NCBI GenBank assembly: GCA_033549065.1
Contig: JAWSUE010000008.1
Location: 1-64,000 of the forward strand
Length of the DNA stretch: 64,000 bases
Direction of reading: 5' to 3'
Source: Bacillota bacterium
GTDB lineage: Bacteria > Bacillota > Dethiobacteria > DTU022
This document shows, piece by piece, positions 34,159-42,822 of this stretch (position 1 is the first letter of the stretch; the number at the start of each line of letters is the position of its first letter). The notes below the pieces were generated by a model, which was given only the letters and a program-made list of their open reading frames with translations, ran no database searches and was not told where the DNA came from. A program made the position numbers and the translations under genes.

Positions 34159-35415
34159 TTATATATTCTTAGATCTCTTTAATGAAAGCCTATTTACTCC
34201 GTACAGGATCAATATTAGCATAAATGCAGTACTAAAAGCCACGACCATACCTCTTAGACTTTCCATAAGAGCAGGCTTGACCACTAATACCAATCCCAAG
34301 ACTAACATAAGGCTTCCGGCAACAAGTTTCAGGAACCTGCCGGATTCCTCGGTTAATTTTACAGTGCGCATTTTAAGCAGAGCCAGCAAAAAAATCACAA
34401 ACTCATCAGCAAAATAGATAACCAGATAGAGAGCAAATAAAAAAATGTACTCAGCAGTTGACAAGTCAAGCCCGGTGATGATACCGGTCCAGACAAAGGG
34501 AAACCCTGCAGTACAGGGCAGTTCAACCAGAGCTATACCCAAAGCCATTACAGCAGTTGCAGTAATCATGGGGATAACTGATTCTGAATATAAAACCTTC
34601 CTGACCTGACTGTAATATTTTGATTTATAACTGTCAGGAATACTCATGGAGAGGCCTTCCTTAAAGGCAAAATAGTCCTTGATGCCAAGTATCCCGAGGA
34701 TAACAACAATAACCGCCACCAGGTTGCGGATCCAGAAAAGCTGTGAAGCGATCAGCATGATATTTAATGCCCCAAGCATAAACAGTCCGTAGACTATGGA
34801 AGTTACAATTAAGAATGTCAATCCTACAAGCAAAATTCTTTTTCGTGAAGCGGAATGGACGATAATCGCCAGTAAAAAAGTAAGCACGAAAAATGAGCAT
34901 GGATTGAAGCCATCCAGAAAAGCAATGACTACAGTTGTTAAAATTATTGGCGAGGAAAGCAGATCAATTTCTCCGACGAGGGGAAACCGGATAACAGTTT
35001 GCTGCCTCTCCGCAATGTTCTCGTCGAAGGAGCGCTCGACCGCCGCAGCAACATCTTCCAGGATTACATCAGAATCTCCGATCCAGTATTGCTCATTGTA
35101 GATAAAGATCGGAAAAATTATCATGTCGATCCCGAACTCGGCCCTGACCTGGTTGAAATACTCCAAGTTTTCTGAGTTATAGACAACTTCGTAAACTTCA
35201 ATAGGGACAGGGTATTCCTGAAACCTGACCAAATTCTCATCCGGCTCAGTGCACAAAGGGCAATAAGCCCAAAAATAATAAAGGACCTGGTCTTGAAGAA
35301 TGCTTTCCGTTTCTGCAGAATTGGCATATACTAAATCATTAAAGTTCCCCGTCACTATTAGTATTGCCAGTAAGACACATATTGCGATTAATCGTATTGT
35401 TTTTCTTGAAGGCAA
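34159..35415 (-). CDS. Thioredoxin-like domain fused to CcdA/DsbD-type membrane protein
   Basis: A 418-residue protein in two parts. The N-terminal ~140 residues have a signal-like helix and a CPLC motif (YYFWAYCPLCTEPDENL), a CxxC thioredoxin site. The remainder is a six-helix CcdA/DsbD core with the conserved Cys-Pro pairs DGFNPCSFF and LVELPCTAGFP. Such proteins move electrons across the membrane to extracytoplasmic thiols. The TTG start has GGAG about ten bases upstream. It lies between livF (15 bases) and the aldehyde oxidoreductase gene, so it may act on an extracytoplasmic partner of the importer or of the oxidoreductase. A reverse arrangement, a thioredoxin at the N-terminus, is less common than a C-terminal one. 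Confidence 0.8.
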   Translation of the reverse strand: MPSRKTIRLIAICVLLAILIVTGNFNDLVYANSAETESILQDQVLYYFWAYCPLCTEPDENLVRFQEYPVPIEVYEVVYNSENLEYFNQVRAEFGIDMIIFPIFIYNEQYWIGDSDVILEDVAAAVERSFDENIAERQQTVIRFPLVGEIDLLSSPIILTTVVIAFLDGFNPCSFFVLTFLLAIIVHSASRKRILLVGLTFLIVTSIVYGLFMLGALNIMLIASQLFWIRNLVAVIVVILGILGIKDYFAFKEGLSMSIPDSYKSKYYSQVRKVLYSESVIPMITATAVMALGIALVELPCTAGFPFVWTGIITGLDLSTAEYIFLFALYLVIYFADEFVIFLLALLKMRTVKLTEESGRFLKLVAGSLMLVLGLVLVVKPALMESLRGMVVAFSTAFMLILILYGVNRLSLKRSKNI

Positions 35416-35429
35416 AAGCTTGGGCTCCT

Positions 35430-36137
35430 TTAACTTATTCCCAGATAAACCTTCTTCATTTCCTCATTTTTCAAAAGCTCTTGGCTGGGACCGGCAAGCG
35501 AAATACGACCATTTTCGAGAACAAAGCCTCTGCTGGCAATCTCGAGGCTTTTTTGCACATTTTGCTCAACAAGCAGAATTGTAATGCCCTGTTTGTGCAG
35601 CGTTTTAATCGCCTCGTAAACAATGTTTACAATGGTGGGCTGCAAACCCAGAGAAGGTTCATCAATCATTAAAAATTTAGGCGCCGACATCAGAGCCCGG
35701 CCAACAACCAGCATCTGCTGTTCTCCCCCGCTAAAGGTTCCTGCCATTTGGCTTTGTCTTTCTTTAAGCTTCGGAAATAGTTCAAACACCCGGTCAAGAT
35801 TTTGCTTAACTTTATTGTTATCACTCTCGATGTAGGCACCGAGTTCCAGGTTTTCTTTAACTGTCATGTAGGGGAAAACCCTTCTGCCTTCAGGAATGTA
35901 GGCAAGACCTTTGGCGACAACCTTGTGAGCCTGCACTCCAACGAGCGATTCCCCTTTAAAAACAATATCGCCGGAGATCACTTTAATTGCTCCAGAAATG
36001 GTCTTCAGGATCGTACTTTTACCAGCCCCGTTAGAACCAACAAGAGCAACAAGTTCGCCCTCTTCAACGGTGAAGGAAACATCCCAGATAACCTGGACCC
36101 CTTTATAGCCAACTGATAATTTTTTAACTTCCAACAT
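35430..36137 (-). CDS. livF: Branched-chain-type ABC transporter ATPase LivF
   Basis: A 235-residue ABC ATPase: Walker A (VGSNGAGKST), signature (TFSGGEQQMLVVGRAL) and Walker B (FLMIDEPSLGLQP). It has the LivF-type marks LSVGYKGVQVIWDVS and YIPEGRRVFPYMTV. The start at the ATG 36137 has GGAGGAAAAAG upstream; the longer frame is not needed. It overlaps livG by 14 bases. It powers the importer encoded with livG, livH, livM and livJ. Confidence 0.94.
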   Translation of the reverse strand: MLEVKKLSVGYKGVQVIWDVSFTVEEGELVALVGSNGAGKSTILKTISGAIKVISGDIVFKGESLVGVQAHKVVAKGLAYIPEGRRVFPYMTVKENLELGAYIESDNNKVKQNLDRVFELFPKLKERQSQMAGTFSGGEQQMLVVGRALMSAPKFLMIDEPSLGLQPTIVNIVYEAIKTLHKQGITILLVEQNVQKSLEIASRGFVLENGRISLAGPSQELLKNEEMKKVYLGIS

Positions 36138-36873
36138 TTGCTTTTTCCTCCTTCCCGAGGTAAGCATTGATCACTCGTTCATTTTCTGAGATCTCTTCTG
36201 GCGTGCCTTCAGCGATGATCTGTCCTGTATCGAGTACAATGATTTTTTTACAGAGACTCATAATTACCCGCATCACGTGTTCAATTATAACCAGGGTGAT
36301 GCCCATTTCTTCATTTACTTTACGCAAGACCTGAAGGCATTTTTCAATTTCGGTAAGGTTAAGACCGGCCATCAGTTCATCCAAAAGAAGCATTTTCGGT
36401 TTTGTTGCCAAGGCTGTTGCCAGACACAACTGCTTTTGGCGCGCTGATGTAAGACTGCCGGCAATCTTTTTGTGATCATCTTCAAAACCGGTTAACTCAA
36501 GTAGATGTTCAATTTCAAAAGGTTGATAAGAACATTTGGAAAAGCAGGATTTGCCAGCTACGGCGCCCATGACAACATGCTCGTAAACTGTTAATTCCCT
36601 GAAAACCTTGACCACCTGAAAAGTTCTGGCGATCCCCTTTTTGCAGATCAGAGAAGGTTTGAGCTTTTCAATCCGTTCGCCCTCGAATTTAATGCTGCCT
36701 GCAGTGGGCTGGTGTTCACCGGCGATCATTCCAAAAGTAGTGGTTTTGCCCGCACCATTAGGCCCGATAATACCTGTAATGCTACCTTTTTCTACCGAAA
36801 AATCAATATTGTTAACCGCAGTCAACCCACCAAACTGTTTTTTTAATCCTTTAACCTCGAGTATGTTTTCCAT
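36124..36873 (-). CDS. livG: Branched-chain-type ABC transporter ATPase LivG
   Basis: A 249-residue ABC ATPase with Walker A (IIGPNGAGKTT), a signature-like stretch (SLTSARQKQLCLATAL, in which the canonical LSGGQ is replaced by LTSAR), and Walker B (LLLDELMAGLN). The replaced signature is typical of LivG-type proteins. The ATG overlaps the livM stop (TAATG), indicating translational coupling. It is the partner ATPase of LivF. Confidence 0.94.
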   Translation of the reverse strand: MENILEVKGLKKQFGGLTAVNNIDFSVEKGSITGIIGPNGAGKTTTFGMIAGEHQPTAGSIKFEGERIEKLKPSLICKKGIARTFQVVKVFRELTVYEHVVMGAVAGKSCFSKCSYQPFEIEHLLELTGFEDDHKKIAGSLTSARQKQLCLATALATKPKMLLLDELMAGLNLTEIEKCLQVLRKVNEEMGITLVIIEHVMRVIMSLCKKIIVLDTGQIIAEGTPEEISENERVINAYLGKEEKANVGS

Positions 36874-37853
36874 TACTGTGACCTCCTGAAGCGAATTCTT
36901 TTGGCCATCCCCATCAAACCTTTGGGTTCGAAAACCAAAATGGCAATCAGCGCGGCAGCCCAGATAATATATCTAAGCTCTGGAGCGTACCTGAAGAGTT
37001 CGAGAACAAAGGTAACCACTGCAGCACCGAGGACTGGACCAATCAAGGTGCCAGCACCACCGACCAGAGTCATGATTACCACCATTTCTGAAGTAAACCA
37101 GGCGAACTGCGACGGGTGAAGCAGCAGAAAAAAGTGGGCAAAAAGCGATCCGGCAAGCGCTGCCAGGGCTCCACTGATGCTGAATGAAAGAACCTTGTAG
37201 AACGAAGTATTGACTCCCAGCGATTCCGCCAGGTCTTGATCCTCGCGGATCGCCACGAAACGTTTACCGATTTCAGTTTTATAAATCAGGTAGTATAAGA
37301 AAAGAACTACCAAGATTGTAAAGATTAAAACAAAATAAAAGTATACATTCATCGAGGAAAAATCTATCGGTCCGATGTTCGGAGGAGGCTGTACGCCTCT
37401 TAAACCCATCGGCCCCCCTGTGAGCTGGTTGGTATTCAGAAACACCAGGTAAACAAAATGAGCCAGAAAAAATGTTGTAACAGCAAAGTAAGAACCCCTT
37501 AATCTTAAGGCAGGAGCCCCGACCAATACCGCAATTATAAAGCCGACAATAATAGTAATGACAAATGCCAGCCAGAAATTAAGGCCAGCCATCAAGGTCA
37601 ATAGCGCTGAAGTGTAGGCACCCAGGCCGAAAAAAGCGCCCTGTGAAAATGACAGCTGGCCGGTATAGCCAAAAATAAGGTCATAACTGGCTGTCAGCAT
37701 CGCATATAACAAAGCCAGGGTAGCTACATAAATCACATAGCGGGAAAAAAACACCGGCACAAAACTTATTGCCACTACTACAACCAGTGCAGCTATCCAC
37801 ATTCGGTAATTTATTTTATTTGTAATGGTAGAATTACTTTTCGCCAGTTCCAT
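36873..37853 (-). CDS. livM: Branched-chain-type ABC permease LivM
   Basis: About 326 residues, eight or more hydrophobic segments, with the LivM marks YDLIFGYTGQLSFSQGAFFGLGAY near the start and GGAGTLIGPVLGAA near the end. The ATG at 37853 has GAGGTG six bases upstream. It forms the membrane channel with LivH. Confidence 0.93.
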   Translation of the reverse strand: MELAKSNSTITNKINYRMWIAALVVVVAISFVPVFFSRYVIYVATLALLYAMLTASYDLIFGYTGQLSFSQGAFFGLGAYTSALLTLMAGLNFWLAFVITIIVGFIIAVLVGAPALRLRGSYFAVTTFFLAHFVYLVFLNTNQLTGGPMGLRGVQPPPNIGPIDFSSMNVYFYFVLIFTILVVLFLYYLIYKTEIGKRFVAIREDQDLAESLGVNTSFYKVLSFSISGALAALAGSLFAHFFLLLHPSQFAWFTSEMVVIMTLVGGAGTLIGPVLGAAVVTFVLELFRYAPELRYIIWAAALIAILVFEPKGLMGMAKRIRFRRSQ

Positions 37854-37922
37854 AATTTCACCTCTCATATCACATTATCAAACAGCTCATAGCCTACTCT
37901 GACAGACTATGTAGCCCGAAGA

Positions 37923-38777
37923 TTATTCTTTCCGCGAGCCAAACAGACCCTGCGGCCTAAAAATTAGGACGATCAAGAGAATAATAAAAGCATAGCCATG
38001 CTGGTATGATGTAGAGATATAGCCTGCCCCCAAGCTTTCCAGTACACCTAGCCCCATACCGGCAATTAAAGTACCACCGAGGCTTCCTTTACCACCCAGG
38101 ATAACAACTACAAGAGCTTTTAATAAAGGCAATTCACCCATCATCGGATAAACAGCAAATACAGGTGCAATCAAGGTTGCCGCTATTCCGGACAGTGCTC
38201 CTCCCATGGCGAATATAATCGAAAAAACCTTATTTATATCAATACCCATCCAGGGCGCTACTTCGATATCCTGGGTTGCTGCCCTGATTGCTTTTCCGGT
38301 TTTGGTTTTTTTCAAAAACAAGTTGATAACAACAAAAAGAATAATAACAACAACAATAATCATCAATCTCTGGTAAGAAACACCCACGCCGAAAATGTTT
38401 ACTACTCCTTTTATGTAGTGTTCGAGATTCAAGGATTTTGCGGTCCAGAGATAGATAGCCAGGTTGGCCAGCAGGAAAAAGAGAGCTATCGCACATAAAA
38501 GCTGAATGTGGTCTGTTCTGCCCCGCCAGCGACGGTAGAGCAATTTTTCAAAACTGTAAGCCATAATTGCCCCAACCAGCGCTGCAACAAGCATCGCGAT
38601 GTACCAGGGTATGCTTAATGAAGTAATGCAAAAATATACTACGTAGGCTGCAATTACATAAATACCGCCCTGGCTGAAATCCGGGATGTCGGTGATACTC
38701 CAGATCAGGTTCAGACCTAAAGCTATCAGGGCGTAGATTGAGCCTAAAACCAGCCCGTTTATTATGTATAATTCCAA
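37923..38777 (-). CDS. livH: Branched-chain-type ABC permease LivH
   Basis: A permease with about eight hydrophobic segments and the LivH marks SIYALIALGLNLIWSITDIPDFSQG and LGGKGSLGGTLIAGMGLGVLES. The likely start is the TTG at 38777, with AAAGGAGAG six bases upstream; the ATG eight codons earlier would include that site. It forms the membrane channel with LivM. Confidence 0.92.
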   Translation of the reverse strand: MELYIINGLVLGSIYALIALGLNLIWSITDIPDFSQGGIYVIAAYVVYFCITSLSIPWYIAMLVAALVGAIMAYSFEKLLYRRWRGRTDHIQLLCAIALFFLLANLAIYLWTAKSLNLEHYIKGVVNIFGVGVSYQRLMIIVVVIILFVVINLFLKKTKTGKAIRAATQDIEVAPWMGIDINKVFSIIFAMGGALSGIAATLIAPVFAVYPMMGELPLLKALVVVILGGKGSLGGTLIAGMGLGVLESLGAGYISTSYQHGYAFIILLIVLIFRPQGLFGSRKE

Positions 38778-38853
38778 ACTGAACTCTCCTTTCTGTAACA
38801 TAGAGGTAAGTTCTTAAAACCTTTAGATGGCAGGCTGTATAATCAAGGAAGAA

Positions 38854-38889
38854 CAAACGCAGGTACAAATAGTGCAAAACCTGCGTTTG
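38854..38889 (-). terminator. Intercistronic hairpin between livJ and livH
   Basis: CAAACGCAGGT and its exact complement enclose a 14-base loop, 78 bases past the livJ stop. On the minus strand TTCTTCCTT follows. A partial terminator or 3'-end stabiliser here would let the binding protein be made in excess over the permease. Confidence 0.6.
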
Positions 38890-38967
38890 CTCTTCAATGT
38901 ATCTGTTGCTTAATCCAATATCAGGTGTATAGATTTATAGTTCTACGTTCATTGTCAGGTGATCCAA

Positions 38968-40149
38968 TTATTTAACCAAAACCATATCTCCATCTTCCCA
39001 CCTGATCAGATAAGGCACATAGAATCCCTGGTTCTGATAGCCATCGAAATCCTTGAATTCTGTAAAGCCGGCAAGCGTTTCATAAGTTCCGGCTTTCAGA
39101 GCATCCCTGATGTCTTTCGGGTCCAGTGACTGGGCTCTTGTTATTGCATCCGCTAAAACATACACCCCGTCGTAGGCAAAGATGATCGCGTAATGTAACG
39201 GTGCATTATACCTGGATAATACTGCAGCTTCCAGTTCGGCAGGCGCTTCCCCGTAAAGGGCAATAGCGTAGGTTCCTTCCAGCACTTCAGCTCCGGCCAG
39301 ATCCAGCATTTCGTACGATGCCATTTCTTCCGCCCCATAGAAAGCAACATCCGGAATCATGCCCATTTCATAAGCCTGCTCCAGGAGCAACGCACCTTCA
39401 GTCGATGTGCCTACATAGCCAACCATGTCAGGTTCAAGCTGACTGATTTTGCTGAGCAAAATTGTATAGTCGGTTGTGCCGCGCTCAAAGTACTCTTCTG
39501 CCACGGTTTCCACACCAAATTCGATCAGCCCTTCCTGATGAGTTTCAACCCAGGAACGGCCGTAATCGTCATTTACAGCTACAAAAGCAATAGTAGCCGG
39601 TTGGATAGCTTCAAAAATTGGTCCTGCGGCCAGTGGGCTCATCAAGGCCATGTCAGGCCTCATCCTGAAAAAGTATGGATGTCCGGGCTTGGTAACGGCT
39701 TCTGCTGCACATTCAATGGTGATACCCGGCACTTCATATGAATCGGCCAAGGGAGCAATAGCCATGCAGCAGGAACTGCAGTGGTCACCGAGGAATGCTA
39801 CTACTCCATCTTCCAGAATCATTTTATGAACCGAAGCAACCGACTGGGTAGGTTCACAGACACTGTCATAGCGAACAATCTCGATCGTATATACCTCTCC
39901 ATCGATTACTATTCCCTGGGCGTTTACTTCGTCTACAGCAATTTCAACGCCCCTCAAACCGTTGGTGCCAAACTCAGCGGCCGGTCCAGTGAATGGTGCA
40001 ACGTAACCGATCTTAATTACATTATCTCCGGTAACTGTTTCCAGTTCGGTATCAGTGTCTGGAACGCCGCTATCAGTCTGGCAGCCAAGCACCATAAAGA
40101 TTACCAGCAGCATAATCAAACATAATAGAAATATTTTTGAAATCCTCAA
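38968..40149 (-). CDS. livJ: Branched-chain-type ABC substrate-binding lipoprotein LivJ
   Basis: A 393-residue periplasmic-binding-type protein with a lipobox (IFMVLGC) near residue 23 and the LivJ-like marks IKIGYVAPFTGPAAEFGTNG and VAFLGDHCSSCCMAIAPLADS. It would sit on the outer face of the membrane and feed ligand to LivHM. The family transports leucine-type amino acids, but several branches carry amides, urea or other amines, so the substrate must not be taken as leucine. The start is TTG with GGAGG ten bases upstream. It heads the importer operon. Confidence 0.93.
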   Translation of the reverse strand: MRISKIFLLCLIMLLVIFMVLGCQTDSGVPDTDTELETVTGDNVIKIGYVAPFTGPAAEFGTNGLRGVEIAVDEVNAQGIVIDGEVYTIEIVRYDSVCEPTQSVASVHKMILEDGVVAFLGDHCSSCCMAIAPLADSYEVPGITIECAAEAVTKPGHPYFFRMRPDMALMSPLAAGPIFEAIQPATIAFVAVNDDYGRSWVETHQEGLIEFGVETVAEEYFERGTTDYTILLSKISQLEPDMVGYVGTSTEGALLLEQAYEMGMIPDVAFYGAEEMASYEMLDLAGAEVLEGTYAIALYGEAPAELEAAVLSRYNAPLHYAIIFAYDGVYVLADAITRAQSLDPKDIRDALKAGTYETLAGFTEFKDFDGYQNQGFYVPYLIRWEDGDMVLVK

Positions 40150-40318
40150 ATGGAATATTCCTCCTTGTGATTCGAAATTAACCCGCCTTTAACTGTTGAA
40201 AACCACCCACCTTAAATAATTGAGTTTAGCCAGCACCACCCCCTACAAAATATTTTCGAAAACTGCAGAGCGTTATGGGATACTTTCGGTAGAATAAGTA
40301 AATAATAAGTATTTAATT

Positions 40319-40334
40319 GCATTATTCATGCCAG
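40319..40334 (-). promoter_or_regulatory. Sigma-54 promoter for the liv operon
   Basis: On the minus strand the sequence CTGGCATGAATAATGC contains the -24 GG and -12 GC at the exact 10-base spacing (TGGCAT, five bases, ATGC). It lies about 170 bases upstream of livJ. Next to it, ATTGCA, seven bases, TGCAAT (40337-40355) forms an inverted repeat that might bind an activator. Confidence 0.65.
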
Positions 40335-40378
40335 AATTGCACAATTCATGCAATACTAAATATTATATTTTTTAAGCC

Positions 40379-40407
40379 TTGACATCGTCTTATTTATTCT
40401 TTATTAA
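40379..40407 (+). promoter_or_regulatory. Sigma-A promoter facing the mtb operon
   Basis: TTGACA, 17 bases, TATTAA on the plus strand, with a full -35 box. No protein gene follows on this strand before 45 kb. Confidence 0.5.
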
Positions 40408-40413
40408 GGAGGT

Positions 40414-40580
40414 ATAAGGATAAGGGTGAAGAAATAGCCGGGGAAACAAGTGAATTTTATCACAATTTAATTAAGGCAAAGATGAATTATGCTGAGTCTT
40501 TTTTGACTCACGCTAAATCGGAGGAATAAAAAGAAATAAGGGAAAGCTTCTGATGAACTTCCCCTTATTTCTTTTTATTC
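40414..40580 (+). ncRNA. Candidate small RNA between mtb and liv operons
   Basis: A transcript from the plus-strand promoter would be about 165 bases, GA-rich at first, with a hairpin TGAGTC-TTTTTT-GACTCA (40493-40510), and would end in the long bidirectional hairpin at 40524-40580. It contains no reading frame worth naming. It is the only plus-strand element in a 15-kb minus-strand region. Confidence 0.35.
40524..40580. terminator. Long bidirectional terminator hairpin after mtbC
   Basis: Nineteen-base arms (GAATAAAAAGAAATAAGGG and its complement) enclose a nested smaller stem. AT-rich outer arms give T-runs in both directions. On the minus strand it lies 20 bases past the mtbC stop. Confidence 0.75.
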
Positions 40581-40599
40581 TCATGCCAGCATGAGCATT

Positions 40600-41244
40600 C
40601 TAACCAATCAGCTTAATGATCTTATTTACGCCCTCCCCGGCATTCTCCGCGTAAGCATCGGCGCCGATTTTTTCCGCCCAGCGTACGGTAACCGGTGCGC
40701 CTCCGACAATGGTTTTGTACTTGCTCTTCAAACCTTCCTTGACTAGGGCATCTTCCAGCTCTTTCTGTTTGACCATCGTCGTAGTTAAAAGAGCGCTGGT
40801 GCCGATAACATCAGCCTTGAACTCTTCGGCCTTGGCAATAATGTCCAGCGTTGGCACATCGCGGCCCAAATCCAAGATATTAAAGCCATTTGCTACGAGC
40901 AACGATACAACAATTGCCTTACCGATATCGTGGATATCTCCCTCTACCGTAGCAATGAGCACGTTGCCCTTGTTACTTTCCGCTCCACCGGTAATGGCGG
41001 TATTGAGAATCTCCGTAGCTTTTTTTACCACTTCCGCGACCTGGATCAGTTCGGGTAAAAAGAGTTCGCCGCATTCGAACATGTCGCCGACCTGCTTGAT
41101 CCCCACCACGTATCCTTCATTAATTACCTGAAGAGGATCCATTTTCTGTTCCAACGCCTGGCGGGCTAACGCTTCAGCACCGGCTTCGTCTCCTCCAACC
41201 ACTGATTCGATAATTTTTTTAATAAAATCAATGTTATCTGCCAT
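40600..41244 (-). CDS. mtbC: Corrinoid protein of methylamine methyltransferase system (MtbC-like)
   Basis: A 214-residue two-domain protein. The N-terminal helical cap (residues ~1-90, EGYVVGIKQVGDMFECGELFLPELIQVAEV) and the Rossmann-like B12-binding domain (GDIHDIGKAIVVSLLVANGF, with the His ligand in DxHxxG) carry a corrinoid. It accepts a methyl group from MtbB and passes it to a second methyltransferase (MtbA/MtsA-like or tetrahydrofolate type), which is not in the window. The start ATG at 41242-41244 has GGAGG six bases upstream. It overlaps a UAA four codons beyond the mtbB UAG. The presence of the corrinoid partner next to mtbB confirms the methylamine assignment. Confidence 0.93.
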   Translation of the reverse strand: MADNIDFIKKIIESVVGGDEAGAEALARQALEQKMDPLQVINEGYVVGIKQVGDMFECGELFLPELIQVAEVVKKATEILNTAITGGAESNKGNVLIATVEGDIHDIGKAIVVSLLVANGFNILDLGRDVPTLDIIAKAEEFKADVIGTSALLTTTMVKQKELEDALVKEGLKSKYKTIVGGAPVTVRWAEKIGADAYAENAGEGVNKIIKLIG

Positions 41245-41255
41245 TAATTAGCCTC

Positions 41256-42641
41256 CTAACGCCACCCGGTTTTTCTTAAAAATCGGCTTACAGAATTTAT
41301 TTCAAGGTCCAGCAACTGCGCAATGCGAAACTTTGCTTCAATCCCTCTCGACTGCTCACCCATCCCGCTATAAACCGTAGCAATATCTAAGGCCTGGCGC
41401 ACTTCATTCATGATCACTTCGTTAGAAAGATCGGTTACCGAAACTTTTAACTTTCCGGCTACATATTCCTTGGCTTCGTTTAGACGCATCTTCTTCGACA
41501 TTTGCATCCGGGCCACCAGATCTCCGGCAGTCCGTATTCCACCCATGCCAGAAGCATGCATATGAGTTAAAGCCATCCCGGCAGGATCGCCGTAGCCTAC
41601 CTATAACCCGTCGAGTTTACCGACTTCAGCCATGGCCGTTGAAACTCGCGATACACAATCGATCGGCGGGGTCATTACCAGCGGTACCGCCCCGACCCCC
41701 ATGCCAACGTTAGCGTGAACAGGGATATTTGCCGCCTCTACACAGGCCTTGCAAAAAGTAACGGCTCTTCCTAAGTTCCAGGGGAACGAACGGCTGCTGT
41801 TAGTGTTAACCACGGCGCCAAAAATACTGGCCCCCGCTTTTTCGGCCAGTTTAACCTGCTGGTGCGGGTAAAGACCGGCCAGGCGCACCCCGTCGTAAGA
41901 CAGCTGTCCGTGAAAACCGAGGACAAATTCACCGGCCATGCCGATTTCGATCGCCATATCGGGATACTTGGCCCGCAACTGTTCACAGGCCAATAACGTT
42001 GCCTGAAACTCGGCATCACCGGCCGCTGCTGTGGTATCAAAGTTGATCCCGTCGGCCCCGGCTTCATAAACGCCGCTGCCGACAAAAACCATATCTTTAA
42101 CAGCATACTCAACCGCTTCTTCCTGGGCCGCCCTTGCTTCGGCAATCTTGCCAGCCGGCAAAAGTTCAGCGGCATTGGGGCAGGGTCCGTCAGGCTGAGT
42201 GTATAGCGGCAGGTTTGGCATCGCCCCGTAGAAGAGCGGCGCTGTTGTAACTAGGGAAGTTTCAGCAACCGCGTACTGCTCCTCGGGCACAATCATCTTG
42301 ATCGGTTTGAAACTGTAATGAACATAAGCCAGCTCCAGCGTGTCAGCAGCAAAAGCCCGCTCGTAAATCTGCATAATCTGGGGCATGCCGATCGGAATCC
42401 CTAGACGGGTGATTTTAAGGGTTCCTGAATCATAAGTTAAGATCAGCTCGTTGCCATGCTGCACGCTGACAAATTTTTGCGGACGGCAGCAGATATCGAC
42501 AATACAGTCGATTTCATCTGTAAAAAGAGGCTCGATCTTGCCGCGTTTAACAGCATCCTCCACTCCCTCCTGAACATCTGCTTTTACTTCTTCTTCACTC
42601 ATCGTTACAAAGTATCCATCACCCATTCTGGTTACAATCAA
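41256..42641 (-). CDS. mtbB: Dimethylamine methyltransferase MtbB with in-frame UAG (pyrrolysine, codon 347)
   Basis: Two open frames, 42641-41604 and 41600-41256, are joined by a single UAG at 41601-41603 in the same frame, so the whole chain is 461 codons. Around the UAG the residues are KLDGL-[UAG]-VGYGDPAGM, which matches the pyrrolysine site of archaeal MtbB (DGI-Pyl-IGVGDPLGM). Other shared marks are RMGDG at the N-terminus, LFYGAMPN, DGINFDTTAAAGDAEF, YDGVRLAGLYPHQQ and AGDLVARM. It should transfer a methyl from dimethylamine to the corrinoid protein. Start is TTG, with AGAGGTG seven bases upstream. The pylTSBCD genes are not in the window. Confidence 0.93.
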
Positions 42642-42725
42642 TTAAGAACACCTCTTTTACTATCGTTGATATTTAATAACCTAAAATCTGAATTTCACCA
42701 ATGGAATGGCTAAGAAATATATAGT

Positions 42726-42742
42726 GCAATTTTTCTGCCAAG
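42726..42742 (-). promoter_or_regulatory. Sigma-54 promoter for mtbBC
   Basis: On the minus strand TTGGCAG, five bases, TTGC is present with -24 GG and -12 GC spaced by exactly ten bases. Initiation would fall about 70 bases upstream of mtbB. This is an unusually good match to the consensus. Confidence 0.85.
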
Positions 42743-42822
42743 TCCTGAAAAATAGAAATTGCTTTAGTTAGCGTAGGTGTTGAGAATAAAGATATGATAT
42801 AAATTCGAGCGGGGATGAATAA

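Noticed and set aside
38968-40149. LivJ assigned as a leucine-binding protein
   Set aside because: Family membership is clear but the substrate cannot be read from sequence, and its context points to another amine.
41577-41604. mtbB as a pseudogene broken by a stop codon
   Set aside because: The stop is UAG at the exact family pyrrolysine position, the frame continues with conserved family sequence, and the corrinoid partner follows intact.
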